Below are positions 7,823-15,619 of a stretch of DNA of 39,410 nucleotides, one piece after another. The DNA lies in contig JAABTX010000022.1 in assembly GCA_011389655.1 (NCBI GenBank), forward strand, positions 1 to 39,410. The letters are read 5' to 3'. A program made the translations under genes and the position numbers. Position 1 is the stretch's first letter, and each line of letters begins with the position of its first letter. This stretch comes from Thioalkalivibrio sp. Its GTDB lineage: Bacteria; Pseudomonadota; Gammaproteobacteria; Ectothiorhodospirales; Ectothiorhodospiraceae. The notes under the pieces were generated by a model that did not search any database, was not told the DNA's origin, and was given only the letters and a program-made list of their open reading frames with translations.

Positions 7823-9073
7823 ATGTCAAACGAAAACGAGACCCCGTACACCGGCGCCGGCAACCTGCTGCATCAGGCGGAGGCACTGCAGCGCATCCTT
7901 GACACCTGCGACCTCATCCGGGAGGCCGAGCAGGTTCCGCTGGAGGCTGCGCTTGGACGCGTGCTGCACCAGGACATCATCGCGCCAATAAACGTGCCCC
8001 CCGCCGACAACTCGGCGATGGACGGCTACGCGTTGCGTGCCGCGGATCTCCCAGCTTCCGGGTCCGGTTCGCTGCGCCTGACCGGCCGTGTACTGGCGGG
8101 ACACCCCCTCGGTTCGGCCGTCGCACGCGGCGAATGCGTCAGCATCATGACCGGGGCACCCATCCCGGACGGCGCCGATACCGTGGTCATGCGGGAACAG
8201 GCGCAGGCGGCGGACGGCCTGGTGCGCATCGGTCCGGGGCATCGGCGTGGCGACAACATCAGGCGCCGAGGGGAGGACCTGCAGCTGGGCGAAACCGTCC
8301 TGGCTCGCGGCCGCCGGCTTCGGCCTGCGGACCTCGGTCTGATCGCCTCGCTGGGCATCGCCCTGACCCGGGTCTTCCGCCGCCCCCGTGTCGCGCTCTT
8401 CTCTACCGGCGACGAGGTCTGCAACCCCGGCGATTCCCCGCGCAGCGGGCAGATTTACGACAGCAACCGCTTCAGTCTGCGCGGGCTGCTCGAGGATTTC
8501 GGCGCCGAGGCGCTAGACCTGGGAATCCTGCCGGACGAGCCCGAGCTGCTGCGTTCAGTCCTTCGGGAGGCGACCCTCTCCGCCGATCTCGTGCTCAGTA
8601 GCGGAGGCGTCTCCGTCGGCGAGGCCGACTATGTGACACAGGTGCTATCCGAGCTGGGCACAGTGTCCTTCTGGACGATCGCGATCAAGCCCGGACGTCC
8701 GCTCGCCTTCGGGACCCTGGGGTCGAGGAGCCTGTTCTTCGGGCTGCCGGGCAATCCAGTGGCGGCGATGATCACCTTCATCCGCTTTGTGAGGCCCGCG
8801 TTGCAGCGGATCAGCGGTCAAGCCCTTGAAGAGCCGCCAAGCTTCGAGGTTCCCTGCCTGGACGCGTTGAAAAAGGTACCGGGCAGGACCGAGTTCCAGC
8901 GCGGCACTCTGCGTCGGGATGACGCCGGGAGGCTCTGGGTCGGGGTCACCGGTCGTCAGGGATCCGGTATTCTGCATTCGATGAGTCAGGCGACGTGCCT
9001 GATCGTACTCGAACACGATCGCGGCCCGGTGGCCGCGGGCGAGACCGTCACGGTGCAGCTGCTTCCGGGCTGA
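7823..9073 (+). CDS. moeA: Molybdopterin molybdenumtransferase MoeA
   Basis: MoeA inserts molybdate (or tungstate) into adenylylated molybdopterin, giving the metal-loaded cofactor. The 416-residue protein has the family's normal length and domains. It shows the N-terminal active-site motif DNSAMDGYA at about 66-74, MTGAPIPDGADTVV, the MoCF-binding core with STGDEV, SSGGVSVGEADYV and GLPGNPVA, and a C-terminal beta-barrel. The start ATG at 7823 lacks a strong ribosome site, which may reflect a gene once translated together with upstream mobA. It follows the mobA pseudogene by 72 bases and converges with the DUF6494 gene. Confidence 0.95.
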   Translation: MSNENETPYTGAGNLLHQAEALQRILDTCDLIREAEQVPLEAALGRVLHQDIIAPINVPPADNSAMDGYALRAADLPASGSGSLRLTGRVLAGHPLGSAVARGECVSIMTGAPIPDGADTVVMREQAQAADGLVRIGPGHRRGDNIRRRGEDLQLGETVLARGRRLRPADLGLIASLGIALTRVFRRPRVALFSTGDEVCNPGDSPRSGQIYDSNRFSLRGLLEDFGAEALDLGILPDEPELLRSVLREATLSADLVLSSGGVSVGEADYVTQVLSELGTVSFWTIAIKPGRPLAFGTLGSRSLFFGLPGNPVAAMITFIRFVRPALQRISGQALEEPPSFEVPCLDALKKVPGRTEFQRGTLRRDDAGRLWVGVTGRQGSGILHSMSQATCLIVLEHDRGPVAAGETVTVQLLPG

Positions 9074-9165
9074 TACCCGGCGCGGCATTGCCGTGTCGAC
9101 GAGGCCCGCAGCGGTCCTTCTCCGGCCCGGGAACCGGAAACCGAAGACCGGCGGCGCCGCACGGG

Positions 9166-9372
9166 TCACTCAAGCGATATCTCGCCCTCAAGCACGTAGG
9201 GTTCGCTCAACGGGCCGAATTCCAGGGTCACCTTGACCGGCAGGGTCTCGTTTCCCTGCAATGCACCAGACTCCACCCCCTTGCGCACCGCTCCTTCAAT
9301 CTCGCGCTGACAGTTGATTCCCATGCGCTTCAGGAAGGCGCGCACGCTCATGTTCAGTGCTTCCTCGTTCAT
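9166..9372 (-). CDS. DUF6494 family small protein
   Basis: This 68-residue acidic, soluble protein starts at ATG 9372 with a clear GAAGGAG site; the longer open frame upstream is not protein-like. The pattern NMSVRAFLKRMGINCQREIE followed by a short beta-rich half (VKVTLEFG, YVLEGEISLE) matches DUF6494, a family with no assigned function that I know of. It is downstream of fdhC on the same strand, but a strong terminator (9461-9496) separates them, so it is likely expressed from its own promoter or by read-through. With DUF6505 (4703-5197) it makes two uncharacterised families in the same Mo/W island. Any functional link is inference. Confidence 0.72.
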   Translation of the reverse strand: MNEEALNMSVRAFLKRMGINCQREIEGAVRKGVESGALQGNETLPVKVTLEFGPLSEPYVLEGEISLE

Positions 9373-9460
9373 CACATGCTCCTTCGATGGTTCTATCGTA
9401 CCCGTTCCGGGGCCTGCTTTTCGGCGAGTGCCGGTCGCATCATCACACATGGGTTCGACC

Positions 9461-9496
9461 AGGAAAAGGTTGCCGGGCCTCCAGAGCCCGGCAACC
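9461..9496 (-). terminator. Intrinsic terminator after the formate dehydrogenase operon
   Basis: An 11-bp perfect stem (arms 9468-9478 and 9486-9496, GGTTGCCGGGC and its complement) closes a 7-base loop. On the minus strand it is followed directly by TTTTCCT (9461-9467). It lies 45 bases after the fdhC stop and before the DUF6494 start, so it ends the fdh transcript. Confidence 0.8.
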
Positions 9497-9540
9497 ACCC
9501 CCCCTTCGCGACCCCTTGTCGAGGCTGGACTCGACACAAC

Positions 9541-10623
9541 TCACGATGCTGCCGGCCGCGGCTCCTGCTGGGATTCCTTTTCCGGCTTGGTAGATGCCGT
9601 CTCAGGCTTCACGCCGTGTTGCTCCAGTTCCTTCAGCCACAGGTCGTGATGCTGGCGGGCCCAGTTCACGTCCACACGGCCGCCCACCATCCCCGCCATG
9701 GAACCCTTCATCGCGACGGTCGCCAGATAGATGTGACCGAAGATGAAGGTGATGACCAGGATGGACGCCACGGCATGGACCACCTGCGAAATCTGCATCA
9801 CGTCGCGGGACTGGCCGAGCTGCGGGAACAGCAGGATGACGCCGGTGACCAGGATCGCGAGTCCCGCCACGGCCAGGGTCCAGAACAACAGCTTCTCACC
9901 CGCGTTCACAAAGCCCGCATGCGGGTGCTTGCCCTTCAGCATGCCGCCACCCGACAGGAACCAGCTCAGATCGTGGCCCTTCGGGATGTTGACCCTGAGC
10001 CACTTGAGCACCATCAGCACCAGGCCGATTGCAAAGAACAGGCCCAGGTAGTTGTGCACATAGATGGCGGCCTGCGCATAACTGGCAAAGGCTTCCGGGC
10101 CCATCACCGGCATAAGGACTGCACGCCCGTAGAGGAGGCTCAGTCCGGTGATTGCGAGCAGGATGAACAGCACTGCTGTGTACCAGTGCAGGATGCGATC
10201 CGGCAATGTCCAGCGTTCCACCGTCTTCCCGCTTGGTCCATTGTCGATTTCCACCCTGCCCCGCAACAGGAACAATGCTGCGAGGGCGACCAGCGCGAGG
10301 ATCATCAACCACGCCCCGTAGGTGGCAAGCGGTCCGTTGCGCACCTGGCGCCAGTTCTGGCCACTGTCGGTGATCAGGATATTGGCCTGCGGTGCGGTGA
10401 CCGCGGTATAGCCTTCATTGGCCTGACGCGCGCCGCGCCAGAACTCAGACAGCGGGTTCACCGCCTCTTGCTGCGCCTGCGCGGCGGTCTCGCCGACCAC
10501 CAGGTAGCCGGTCAGCGGCAGGGCGACGACCAGAAAAATCGTTCCCAGGAAGGCCAGCAGCGCAATCCTGCCGCGCCGGCGGCCCTTGTCGCCATCCCGG
10601 GCCGGGTTGTTGGAAGTTTTCAT
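9541..10623 (-). CDS. fdhC: Formate dehydrogenase cytochrome b556 (gamma) subunit
   Basis: This 360-residue membrane subunit passes electrons from formate oxidation in the periplasm to quinone. It has an N-terminal membrane helix, then a periplasmic stretch (about 45-95). A four-helix cytochrome b core follows, with candidate heme-ligand histidines in ILHWYTAVLF, IYVHNYLGLF and the final VVHAVASILV/FIFGHIYL segments. The last part (KGSMAGMVGGRVDVNWARQHH) is conserved in FdhC/FdoI. The N-terminal extension is longer than in E. coli FdnI, as in many proteobacterial three-subunit enzymes. It lies 19 bases downstream of the small lipoprotein gene. The C-terminus is a charged, Pro/Glu-rich tail. 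It is the last gene of the operon before the terminator. Confidence 0.92.
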   Translation of the reverse strand: MKTSNNPARDGDKGRRRGRIALLAFLGTIFLVVALPLTGYLVVGETAAQAQQEAVNPLSEFWRGARQANEGYTAVTAPQANILITDSGQNWRQVRNGPLATYGAWLMILALVALAALFLLRGRVEIDNGPSGKTVERWTLPDRILHWYTAVLFILLAITGLSLLYGRAVLMPVMGPEAFASYAQAAIYVHNYLGLFFAIGLVLMVLKWLRVNIPKGHDLSWFLSGGGMLKGKHPHAGFVNAGEKLLFWTLAVAGLAILVTGVILLFPQLGQSRDVMQISQVVHAVASILVITFIFGHIYLATVAMKGSMAGMVGGRVDVNWARQHHDLWLKELEQHGVKPETASTKPEKESQQEPRPAAS

Positions 10624-10642
10624 GTTAAACGCCCTCCGGGTC

Positions 10643-10846
10643 TCAGCGGTCGGTTTGGACCATCAGGAGCCGCTCGCGCAGGCGCTCCTGGTAGGCCGGG
10701 TCGGCAGACATCTCCACGAGTGGATCTGGCGCACCCTTGTAGACCCCGGCGTCGTGGAGCGTCACGTCGCGACTTTCGTAGCAGCCGGTCAGCAACAGCA
10801 GCACGACCCCGAGCGGGATGGCTGCGAACAGAAATCGGGTCTTCAC
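10643..10846 (-). CDS. Small lipoprotein in the formate dehydrogenase operon
   Basis: This 67-residue protein begins with a signal peptide ending in a lipobox LLTGC (Cys22), so it should be lipid-anchored facing the periplasm. The remaining 45 residues are charged and helical (DPAYQERLRERLLMVQTDR) with no recognised domain. Its place between fdhB and fdhC suggests an accessory or assembly role with the periplasmic enzyme, but that is inference. The start ATG 10846 has AGGAGAGAGAC just upstream, an acceptable ribosome site. An in-frame extended reading upstream is unlikely because it would destroy the signal peptide. Confidence 0.78.
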   Translation of the reverse strand: MKTRFLFAAIPLGVVLLLLTGCYESRDVTLHDAGVYKGAPDPLVEMSADPAYQERLRERLLMVQTDR

Positions 10847-10913
10847 GTCTCTCTCCTTGCAATTCGGTCACCAACGGCATGGGTTCGCGGACCCGTGCCC
10901 GGTCGTTGCCTGG

Positions 10914-10940
10914 ACCCTGCCCGGACCATCCGGGTAGGGT
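10914..10940 (-). other. mRNA hairpin between fdhB and the lipoprotein gene
   Basis: ACCCT-x-CCGG and CCGG-x-AGGGT arms pair around a short loop, with one internal mismatch, in the 106-base gap after fdhB. No T-run follows on the minus strand, so it is more likely an mRNA-stability or processing element that could set different levels for fdhAB and the downstream genes. Confidence 0.4.
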
Positions 10941-10952
10941 CGGATCAACGAC

Positions 10953-11549
10953 TCAGACGTCCGCGCCGTAGGCCTTCTCCCAACCCCAGGTCTCCGGACG
11001 ACCCGCCCGGCGCAATATCCGCTTGCGGTAGATGTCCGAAAGGACGTCGCCATCCCCCGCCAGCAGCGCCTTGGTCGCGCACATCTCCGCGCAGGCCGGC
11101 AACTTGCCCTCAGCAAGACGGTTGGCGCCGTATTTCTCGAACTCGGCCTGCGAGCCGGGCTCCTCGGGGCCACCGGCGCAGAAGGTGCACTTGTCCATCT
11201 TGCCGCGAACCGCGAAGGCCCGCTCCTGCGGAGACGGATACTGCGGGGCGCCGAACGGGCAGGCATAGAAGCAGTAGCCGCAACCGATGCAGAGGTCCTT
11301 GTCGTGCAACACCACTCCATCCGCAGTGGTGTAGAAGCAATCGACCGGGCAGACCGCCGCGCAGGGGGCGTCAGTACAGTGCATGCAGGCGACCGAGATG
11401 GACTTCTCGCCCGGGACGCCGTCGTTCAGCGTAACCACCCGGCGCCGGTTGATACCCCAGGGCACCTCGTTCACGTTCTTGCACGCGGTCACGCACCCGT
11501 TGCATTCGATGCAGCGTTCGGCATCACATAGGAACTTCATTTTGGCCAT
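10953..11549 (-). CDS. fdhB: Formate dehydrogenase iron-sulfur (beta) subunit
   Basis: This 198-residue ferredoxin-like subunit wires the catalytic subunit to the membrane cytochrome. It carries sixteen cysteines in four [4Fe-4S] motifs: CIECNGCVTAC, CMHCTDAPCAAVC, CIGCGYCFYAC, and CTFC paired with the distal CAEMC after a spacer. It lacks the C-terminal membrane anchor of E. coli FdnH, as usual for the shorter FdhB/Fdh3B type. It also has no signal peptide, so it would be exported with FdhA by the Tat route. It begins 44 bases after fdhA, with GAGGAG upstream of ATG 11549. Confidence 0.95.
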   Translation of the reverse strand: MAKMKFLCDAERCIECNGCVTACKNVNEVPWGINRRRVVTLNDGVPGEKSISVACMHCTDAPCAAVCPVDCFYTTADGVVLHDKDLCIGCGYCFYACPFGAPQYPSPQERAFAVRGKMDKCTFCAGGPEEPGSQAEFEKYGANRLAEGKLPACAEMCATKALLAGDGDVLSDIYRKRILRRAGRPETWGWEKAYGADV

Positions 11550-11593
11550 GATGGGCTCTCCTCAGAACTGTTTGCCTGTCCACTGCCGATGCA

Positions 11594-14491
11594 TCACGCG
11601 GGTCGGATCGCGCAGAGAGAACACTTGGTTTCCTGCATTGCGGTCACCGAGTCGTAACCGTAGGTGAACGCGGTATTGGCCGCCTCACCCAGCACGAACG
11701 GATCGGCGCCTTCGGGATAATTCTCGCGCAGATCCCTGCCCTCGAAGTGCCCCCCGAAGTGGTACGGGGTGAACACCACGCCCGGTGCGACACGTTGTGT
11801 GACCATGGCCTTGATCCGGATGCGGCCCCCTTCCGGGCTTTCCAGCCAGATGTCCTGACCGTCGCGGACCCCAGCGTTGTTCGCGTCCACCGGGTTGATC
11901 TCGGCAAACATCTCCTGCTGGAGCTCAGCGAGCCATGGGTTGGACCGGGTTTCGTCACCGCCACCCTCGTATTCCACGAGCCGCCCGCTCGTGTGGATCA
12001 GCGGATAGTCGTCGCTGAAATCGGTGGCCTGGACCGACTCGTAACGGGTCGGCAATCGGAAGAAACCGCGCCGGTCCTCGTAGGTCGGGTAGTTCGCCAC
12101 CAGGTCGTAGCGGCTGGTATAGAGCGGTTCACGGTGAATCGGGACCGGGTCCGGGAAGTTCCAGGCAACGCAGCGGGCCTTGGCATTCCCGAATGGCGCG
12201 CAGCCGTGCTTGATCGCGACGCGAATGATCCCGCCCGAGCGATCGTAGTTCCAGGCCTGGCCGTCGGCGAGTTCCTTCTCTTCATCGGTCAGTTCGTCCC
12301 ACCACCCGAGCTGCTTGAGCAAGTCCGCGGTAAAGCGCGGGTGCCCGCCCTCGATATCCGATCCGACCGGATACGAACCCTCGGCCAGCAGATCGTCGCC
12401 GTCGCGCTCGGTACCGAAGTTCTCGCGGAAATTCAGCCCGCCGTCCGCGACGGGAAGGCTGGTATCGTAGAGGTTCGCGGTACCGGGATGCTTCATCTCC
12501 GGCGTGCCCCAGCAGGGCCACGGCAACCCGTAGAACTCGTTGTGAACCGGTCCCCCCTCCGCACGCAGCGTGGTGGTGTTGAAGGTGTGCCAGTTCTGCT
12601 GATGCGTCTTCAGGCGTTCCGGGGTCATGCCACTGTAGCCAATGGACCACATGCCGCGGGTGTACTCGCGCACGATGTCCTCGATCAGTGGCTCGTCACC
12701 GTTCACCTGGATGTTCTTGGTCAGGTCGTCGGCAAACCCCAGCTTCGTCGCCAGCTTGTACATGATCACGTGGTCGGGACGCGAGTCGAACAGCGGATCA
12801 ATGACCTTGTCACGCCACTGCACCGAGCGGTTCGAAGCAGTCAGCGAGCCGTATGTCTCGAACTGCGTGGTCGCGGGCAGCAGGTAGGTGTTCTCTCGGC
12901 GATCGTGCATCACTGCGGACACGGTGGGGAACGGGTCAACCACCACCAGCATGTCCAGTTTCTCGAAGGCCTTCTTCATCTCGGGGCCGCGCACCTGGGA
13001 GTTCGGCGCATGCCCCCAGAACACCATCGCGCGCAGGTTGTCCGGCTGCACGATCTGGTCCCTGTCCTCGAGCACCCCGTCGATCCAGCGCGAGACCGGG
13101 ATGCCGGCGGTGAACATCGGCTTCGTGGCCGGCCCGCCTCGCTCGGGGTAGGTCTCCTGTGCGAAGCGCGCCGCGAGCTGATCAAAGTCGAGATCCCAGA
13201 CCGCCGCCCAATGCCGCCAGGCCGCCTCGGACAGCCCGTAGTAGCCGGGAAGGTTGTCGGAGAGCACGCCGAAGTCGGTCGCGCCCTGGACGTTGTCGTG
13301 GCCACGGAAGATGTTGGTACCGCCCCCTTCCCTGCCCATGTTGCCCAGCGCCAGTTGAACGATGCTGTACAGGCGCGTGAAGTTGTTACCGATGGTGTGC
13401 TGGGTTCCGCCCATGCACCAGACGAAGGTTCCGGGACGGTTCTCCGCCATCAGCCGTGCCGCCTCGTACATGCTCTCGCGGTCCACACCGGATACCCGCT
13501 CGACCTCCTCGGGGGTCCAGCGCGCCATCTCTTCACGGATCTGGTCCATACCCCAGACGCGCTGCTGGAGAAACTCCTTGTCTTCCCAGCCGTTTTCAAA
13601 GATGTGCCAGAGCATCCCGTACATCACGGCGATATCGGAACCTGGGCGGATGCGCATGAACTGATCGGCGTGCGCAGCGGTCCGCGAGAAGCGCGGGTCG
13701 ATCACCAGCAGCTTCGCGCCGTTTTCCTTCGCACGCAGAACGAACTGCATCGACACCGGGTGAGCCTCGGCCGGATTGCCGCCGATGATCAGGATCGACT
13801 TGCTCTTCAGGATGTCGTTGTAGGAGTTGGTCATCGCGCCGTAGCCCCAGGTATTGGCCACGCCGGCGACCGTCGTCGAATGACAGATCCGCGCCTGATG
13901 ATCGACGTTGTTGCTGCCCCACAGGGCCGCCATCTTGCGAAACAGGTAGGCCTGCTCGTTGTTGAACTTGGCCGAGCCCAGCCACTGCACCGAATCCGGA
14001 CCCGATTTCTCCCGGATCTCCAGCATCTTGTCGCCGATCTCATCGATGGCCTGATCCCAGGAGATCCGCTTCCACTGGCCATCGACCATCTTCATCGGGT
14101 ACTTCAGGCGTCGCTCGCCGTGCCCGTGCTCGCGCACAGCCGCACCCTTGGCGCAGTGTCCACCGAGGCAGAACGGATGGTCGAATGCGGGTTCCTGCCC
14201 CACCCAGACGCCATCCTTGACCTCGGCGTAGATGCCGCAACCGACCGAACAATGCCCGCAGACCGTGCGCCTGGTCTGCACCTCACCGTTCGCGGATACC
14301 GGGCCCTCCGCTTCGGCTTGCCGAACCAGTCCCGGAGTCACCTGGCTGGCCAGCGCGAAGCCGCCAGCGGTCAGGCCTGCGTTGCGCAGAAACGCCCGGC
14401 GGTCCAGTGAAACCCCCTTGCCGTCGGCATTACGGCTCGCCGAAGGTGACTCAGCGGCGGAGACGGAATCGGACTTTTTGATCAGTTTCAT
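11594..14491 (-). CDS. fdhA: Formate dehydrogenase catalytic (alpha) subunit, Cys-containing
   Basis: This 965-residue molybdenum/tungsten enzyme oxidises formate to CO2 in the periplasm. It has a Tat signal (RRAFLRNAG, about 31-39), the N-terminal [4Fe-4S] ligands Cys78, 81, 85 and 113, and the active-site segment QARICHSTTVAG with Cys203 and His204. Cys203 is encoded by TGT, so this is a cysteine rather than selenocysteine enzyme and no SECIS is needed. Later motifs such as FRGHDNVQGATD and the C-terminal dinucleotide-binding domain are intact. ATG 14491 is chosen because GGAG lies about 9 bases upstream and an N-terminal extension would be unusual. Mo or W as metal cannot be told from sequence; the tungstate importer nearby makes W plausible. 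Confidence 0.95.
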   Translation of the reverse strand: MKLIKKSDSVSAAESPSASRNADGKGVSLDRRAFLRNAGLTAGGFALASQVTPGLVRQAEAEGPVSANGEVQTRRTVCGHCSVGCGIYAEVKDGVWVGQEPAFDHPFCLGGHCAKGAAVREHGHGERRLKYPMKMVDGQWKRISWDQAIDEIGDKMLEIREKSGPDSVQWLGSAKFNNEQAYLFRKMAALWGSNNVDHQARICHSTTVAGVANTWGYGAMTNSYNDILKSKSILIIGGNPAEAHPVSMQFVLRAKENGAKLLVIDPRFSRTAAHADQFMRIRPGSDIAVMYGMLWHIFENGWEDKEFLQQRVWGMDQIREEMARWTPEEVERVSGVDRESMYEAARLMAENRPGTFVWCMGGTQHTIGNNFTRLYSIVQLALGNMGREGGGTNIFRGHDNVQGATDFGVLSDNLPGYYGLSEAAWRHWAAVWDLDFDQLAARFAQETYPERGGPATKPMFTAGIPVSRWIDGVLEDRDQIVQPDNLRAMVFWGHAPNSQVRGPEMKKAFEKLDMLVVVDPFPTVSAVMHDRRENTYLLPATTQFETYGSLTASNRSVQWRDKVIDPLFDSRPDHVIMYKLATKLGFADDLTKNIQVNGDEPLIEDIVREYTRGMWSIGYSGMTPERLKTHQQNWHTFNTTTLRAEGGPVHNEFYGLPWPCWGTPEMKHPGTANLYDTSLPVADGGLNFRENFGTERDGDDLLAEGSYPVGSDIEGGHPRFTADLLKQLGWWDELTDEEKELADGQAWNYDRSGGIIRVAIKHGCAPFGNAKARCVAWNFPDPVPIHREPLYTSRYDLVANYPTYEDRRGFFRLPTRYESVQATDFSDDYPLIHTSGRLVEYEGGGDETRSNPWLAELQQEMFAEINPVDANNAGVRDGQDIWLESPEGGRIRIKAMVTQRVAPGVVFTPYHFGGHFEGRDLRENYPEGADPFVLGEAANTAFTYGYDSVTAMQETKCSLCAIRPA

Positions 14492-14557
14492 GTCTCGGTG
14501 CTCCTGACCCTCAAGCGGGGTCTGTGCATTCTTCCTGTTTTGCAATTCGGTTCCGGC

Positions 14558-14782
14558 CTACTCGGAGGCGCTCCGGTAGTAGTCGCGCACGTGCGCGGTC
14601 TCCCGGTACCCCGTACCCACCGGCTCGGTCACGGTCTCTCCGGTCTCCGGCGCCGCAGCCACGATGCCGGGCATTGCGGCCGCTGCTGCGGCGCTGGTCC
14701 CTGCCAGCCCGGCCGTCTTCAGGAACCGCCGGCGTTCTTCGGAATGCGCCCGAACCCTGCGCTGTTGGGATTTTTCGCTCAT
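14558..14782 (-). CDS. Formate dehydrogenase region Tat-signal small protein
   Basis: This 74-residue protein is mostly a Tat signal: EERRRFLKTAGLAG, then an Ala-rich hydrophobic stretch, followed by a short tail ending in AHVRDYYRSASE. It matches the small 'formate dehydrogenase region TAT target' family (TIGR02811 type) found just before fdhA in many proteobacteria. Its role is not established; it might be a structural or maturation subunit exported with the enzyme. A good AGGAG lies about 9 bases before ATG 14782. fdhA follows after 66 bases. Confidence 0.85.
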   Translation of the reverse strand: MSEKSQQRRVRAHSEERRRFLKTAGLAGTSAAAAAAMPGIVAAAPETGETVTEPVGTGYRETAHVRDYYRSASE

Positions 14783-14869
14783 GTCATGTGACTCCTTGAC
14801 TGGATAACACCTTGCTCAAAGCATCGCGGCGTCCACTGCGGCCCCGGGGTCCGCCCCCGGTCTGCCCGT

Positions 14870-15466
14870 TCACCGCTCGTCAAACCTCTGATAATCCTTC
14901 TCCAACCGCATGAAGACCGTGCCCAGATGCCCCACAGCCTTGTAGAAACAAGCCGAACTGCAGGTCTCGAGATCCCGAAAGAACGCCGGCATCCAGTTCC
15001 CCACGTGCGCCCTGAAAAATGCGCGCTGTGCGTCCTCGGAGACCTCGTGGGACGAACCCAGAACAGCCATCGTCTCGCAGAGAAAGGCCGCGTGATCCTC
15101 CGGGTCCGGATTGCCCGGTTCCCGCTCCAGGCCGAACCGCGCCAGGTCCTGCCGCAACTCGCTCAGCGGACGCTCCATAAGCGCTCCGGTCTGGTACCAG
15201 GACTCGTATGGAACGAGTTCCCCGCGCCCGATTCCGATGAACAGCTTGTGATACTCGTCGTCCACCTCCTGTGCGCGCGCCTGCTGCGCGGCGAGCCTCA
15301 GCAGCGACAACGCCACCGCGGCCTCCTCGTCCGGGCTGCTGTCCACTGCCATCTGTGCCAGGTCGTCCAGCTGTGCCTGATTGGCCGGCGCCGCCAGCAG
15401 CCTGGCCAGTAACGCGTACATCCCAATCCGGGCCTGATCTTCTTCCGTTAACCATGGGGCCTGCAT
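14870..15466 (-). CDS. TorD-family chaperone for formate dehydrogenase
   Basis: This 198-residue all-helical protein belongs to the TorD/DmsD family of cytoplasmic chaperones, which bind the Tat signal of molybdoenzymes and help insert cofactor before export. The hallmark Y/F-x-x-L-F-I-G-...-P-Y-E-S segment is present (YHKLFIGIGRGELVPYESWY). A DPEDHAAFLCETM motif follows, then the C-terminal FRAHVGNWMPAFF. Its place directly upstream of the Tat protein and fdhA makes FdhA its obvious client. It could also serve the second Tat-exported molybdoenzyme of this window (31779-33968), whose operon has no chaperone. GGAG precedes ATG 15466, and a strong sigma-54 site lies just upstream. Confidence 0.9.
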   Translation of the reverse strand: MQAPWLTEEDQARIGMYALLARLLAAPANQAQLDDLAQMAVDSSPDEEAAVALSLLRLAAQQARAQEVDDEYHKLFIGIGRGELVPYESWYQTGALMERPLSELRQDLARFGLEREPGNPDPEDHAAFLCETMAVLGSSHEVSEDAQRAFFRAHVGNWMPAFFRDLETCSSACFYKAVGHLGTVFMRLEKDYQRFDER

Positions 15467-15491
15467 CGTCTCTCCTGTTGCAGGTTAAGCA

Positions 15492-15507
15492 AGCAATCAA
15501 TGGGCCA
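15492..15507 (-). promoter_or_regulatory. Sigma-54 promoter for torD-fdh
   Basis: On the minus strand the sequence reads TGGCCC-ATTGA-TTGCT, against the sigma-54 consensus TGGCAC-N5-TTGCW: exact GG-N10-GC spacing, and only one base off in each important half. Transcription would begin near 15480, leaving a short leader that just includes the torD ribosome site. An orphan sigma-54 activator is encoded at 5233-6654. Confidence 0.65.
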
Positions 15508-15619
15508 TGCCATCGCGGAAAATACGGACAAAAAGGAAGTAAAAGGCATATTCAGGCCCAGGGGCGTCGAAGCATGCGCAGGTACCGCGACATTGTGTCC
15601 GTGCCGACGCGGGGCAGAG

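Noticed and set aside
8995-10971. A long plus-strand open frame antisense to moeA tail, DUF6494 and fdhC
   Set aside because: Its translation has no domain or family pattern, is rich in His/Gln/Arg typical of antisense frames in GC-rich DNA, and lies opposite well-recognised genes.
13883-13885. A selenocysteine codon in fdhA
   Set aside because: The active-site codon is TGT (Cys) and the frame has no internal TGA before the true stop.
11747-14410. A long plus-strand open frame opposite fdhA
   Set aside because: Antisense to a clear catalytic gene with intact motifs; the composition is that of a complementary-strand frame.
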